From the NCBI GenBank assembly GCA_038529355.1, contig JBCBDU010000008.1, forward strand, positions 53,500 to 117,499: a stretch of DNA of 64,000 nt, read 5' to 3'. This DNA comes from CALBPI01 sp038529355. Its GTDB lineage: Bacteria > Pseudomonadota > Gammaproteobacteria > Steroidobacterales > Woeseiaceae. Positions 62,237 through 64,000 of this stretch are shown here, one piece after another; the first letter of the stretch is position 1, and each line of letters starts with the position of its first letter. The position numbers were made by a program, and so were the translations under genes. The notes under the pieces were generated by a model. It saw only the letters and a list, made by a program, of their open reading frames with translations. It did not search any database and was not told the DNA's origin.

Positions 62237-64000
62237 ATGATCCGTTCACTAATGCTGATGTGCCTGTTCACGGCAACAGCAGGTGCGCTCGCCGAACCGT
62301 TACCCCTCGAGTACTTCGCGCGATCTGGTGACTATCTGGACGTGTCGTTATCGCCGTCGGGCAAACGGCTGGCGGCCAGAGCGCAGGTCAATGACAAGGT
62401 CGTTGTGGTTATCGTTGATCGGGCGTCCGGCGACCTGGTTGGCGGCATACGCACGCGCGACAACAACGCCATTCACAGCGTGGAATGGGTCAATGACGAG
62501 CGTCTGGTGTTTTCCTATGCGCAAGAGCGTTTCGATCTGGATCGACCAGTCTCGACTGGTGAGCTTTACGCAATCAATTTTGACGGCACGGATCAGGAGC
62601 GATTGGTGGGCTACCGTGCCTCGAACAGCACGACCGCCTCCAGATTCAAATCGAAGGAAAGCGACCGCTCGAGCTTTGAGCTGGTTGACCGGTTGGAGAA
62701 CGACGACAAACACATTCTGGTGATCGAGTATCCGTGGGTTCAGATTGGCCGCGATTGGTACGACAATCGTGAGAGCGCACCAACCGTTCATCGGCTGAAT
62801 GTCTACACCGGCCGCAAGAAAAAAGTGGAGGCGTTGTCGTTCAACAGCGCCGAGCCACATACCACGAAAGATGGCAGCATCAGATTCGTCACTTACCAGA
62901 AGGCCGATGGCTACTGGTCCAGCGCCTATCGTGCAAGCGACGATGCGCCGTGGCAACCGCTCGATGACGTATTCGATTTCTCGGGTGCGGAGATGATCGT
63001 TGAAGGTATCAACGAGGCGGGCACGGCAGCGTTCTTGTCCGGTCGCTACGGCAGTCAGGAGTTTCGCAACATTTTTCGGCTCGATTTCGCGACCAAAACG
63101 TTTGAACCGGTCTTCACCGATCTTGATGCCGACATCTACAGCTGGCTCGTTGATCCGGAAAGCGGCGAAATCGCCGCGGGAAAATCCATGCGCAACAAGC
63201 CGCGCTACCACTACCCGGAGACCGCGAGCAAGATGACGGCGATCCACAAGCAGCTCGCCAAGGCTTTCAAGGGGCGCTCGATGGATATCACCAGCGTCAC
63301 GCAGGGCGGCAACGAACTGATGTTGCGCATCACCAGTGATACCAATCCGGGCGAGTACTATATTTTCGACACGACGAGCAAAAATGCATCGTTTTTCTGG
63401 GCGAACATGTCGTGGATTGATCCGCGCTTGCTGCGTCCCATGTTGGTTGACGAAGTCACCACAGAAGATGGCTGGAATTTGCCGGTGCGATTGACGCTTC
63501 CCGATGGTGACGGTCCAGCGCCGTTGATTGTGCATCCGCATGGTGGGCCGCATGGATACGCCGACGTTTGGGAGTTCAATCGCGACGTGCAACTGCTGGC
63601 CAACCGCGGTTACGCGGTGTTGCAGGTCAACATGAGGGGCAGCGGTGGCTTTGGTGACAAGTTCATGCGCGCCGGCTACCGCGAGTGGGGCGGCAAAATG
63701 ATCGATGACATCGCGACGGCGACGCGCTGGGCGATGGCGCGACCGGAAATCGATGCGTCAAGAGTGTGTGCGTACGGCGCAAGCTATGGTGGTTATGCCG
63801 CCTACATGCTCGCGATCCGCGAGCCGGAACTGCTCAAATGCACGGTTGGCTACGTGGGTGTCTATGATTTGAACCTGATGTATACCGACGGCGATATCCC
63901 GAAAAACTGGGGTGGCGTGGGTTATCTTGAGCGCGTGATCGGCCGTGACGAAGCGCAATTAAATGCCTTTAGTCCCGTCAACCACGCGGCGAAGATTCAG
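62237..64000 (+). CDS. S9 family prolyl oligopeptidase (partial, runs off window)
   Basis: 588 codons to the window end without a stop. The ATG at 62237 follows AAGGGAG by 6 bp. A signal peptide (cleavage near AGALA) precedes a beta-propeller-like domain (about 30-390) and an alpha/beta hydrolase domain with the nucleophile GASYGGYAA (about 514-522) and an oxyanion loop HPHGGPHGY. Substrates are short peptides; only the C-terminal His and Asp lie outside the window. Confidence 0.93.
   Translation, partial: MIRSLMLMCLFTATAGALAEPLPLEYFARSGDYLDVSLSPSGKRLAARAQVNDKVVVVIVDRASGDLVGGIRTRDNNAIHSVEWVNDERLVFSYAQERFDLDRPVSTGELYAINFDGTDQERLVGYRASNSTTASRFKSKESDRSSFELVDRLENDDKHILVIEYPWVQIGRDWYDNRESAPTVHRLNVYTGRKKKVEALSFNSAEPHTTKDGSIRFVTYQKADGYWSSAYRASDDAPWQPLDDVFDFSGAEMIVEGINEAGTAAFLSGRYGSQEFRNIFRLDFATKTFEPVFTDLDADIYSWLVDPESGEIAAGKSMRNKPRYHYPETASKMTAIHKQLAKAFKGRSMDITSVTQGGNELMLRITSDTNPGEYYIFDTTSKNASFFWANMSWIDPRLLRPMLVDEVTTEDGWNLPVRLTLPDGDGPAPLIVHPHGGPHGYADVWEFNRDVQLLANRGYAVLQVNMRGSGGFGDKFMRAGYREWGGKMIDDIATATRWAMARPEIDASRVCAYGASYGGYAAYMLAIREPELLKCTVGYVGVYDLNLMYTDGDIPKNWGGVGYLERVIGRDEAQLNAFSPVNHAAKIQ

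Noticed and set aside
1..64000. tRNA, rRNA, CRISPR arrays, insertion sequences, phage or integrase genes
   Set aside because: None seen on reading the intergenic regions and coding frames. A tRNA or covariance-model scan would be decisive.

Overview
This 64 kb window is chromosomal DNA of a Gram-negative bacterium, most likely a gammaproteobacterium with fairly high GC. The evidence is a complete System I cytochrome c maturation operon (ccmABCDEFGHI), TamA/TamB, a TonB-dependent receptor, RND efflux, a FimT-PilV-PilW-PilX-PilY1-PilE minor pilin operon, and an NtrC-type regulator next to a good sigma-54 promoter. Any finer placement (for example Woeseiaceae, Chromatiales or Xanthomonadales) is a guess. 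I see no tRNA, rRNA, insertion sequence, phage gene or CRISPR array. Genes are tightly packed, often with ATGA/GTGA overlaps.

Layout. 1-1.7 kb (minus): the start of a truncated histidine kinase and a FHA protein with a degenerate ExeA-like ATPase domain. 2.0-9.2 kb (plus): ccmA to ccmI and a hotdog thioesterase. 9.3-17.1 kb (plus): two tandem amidohydrolase-fold proteins (the second lacks metal ligands) running into tamA and tamB. 17.2-18.6 kb: nitronate monooxygenase and a CrcB/Fluc fluoride channel. 18.6-23.4 kb (minus): PLP decarboxylase, pirin and a hybrid histidine kinase. 23.5-24.3 kb: a MOSC protein. 24.3-30.4 kb (minus): patatin, SDR, membrane-fusion protein and RND pump.

30.4-38.9 kb (plus) is the most interesting part. 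A near-consensus sigma-54 -24/-12 promoter, with clustered TGTCCG half-sites about 100 bp upstream, precedes a small membrane ORF, an HlyD-like adaptor, an ABC ATPase, two FtsX/MacB-type permeases, an NtrC-family response regulator, an NtrY-like sensor kinase and an overlapping ureohydrolase. The layout reads as a self-regulated efflux or envelope-stress operon. The regulator's sigma-54 contact loop reads GAYTGL instead of GAFTGA.

39.1-47.4 kb: TonB receptor, acyl-CoA desaturase, a second PLP decarboxylase, a DUF3336 patatin lipase and an alpha/beta hydrolase. 47.4-54.9 kb (minus): the minor pilin operon with a LOG-family gene at its 3' end. 55.1-64 kb: M20 peptidase, DUF302 lipoprotein, a small K+-channel-like protein, an AraC-MGMT fusion, YHS protein, DUF2189 membrane protein, a DUF3052-like protein coupled to a beta-lactamase-fold lipoprotein, and an S9 prolyl oligopeptidase that runs off the window end.
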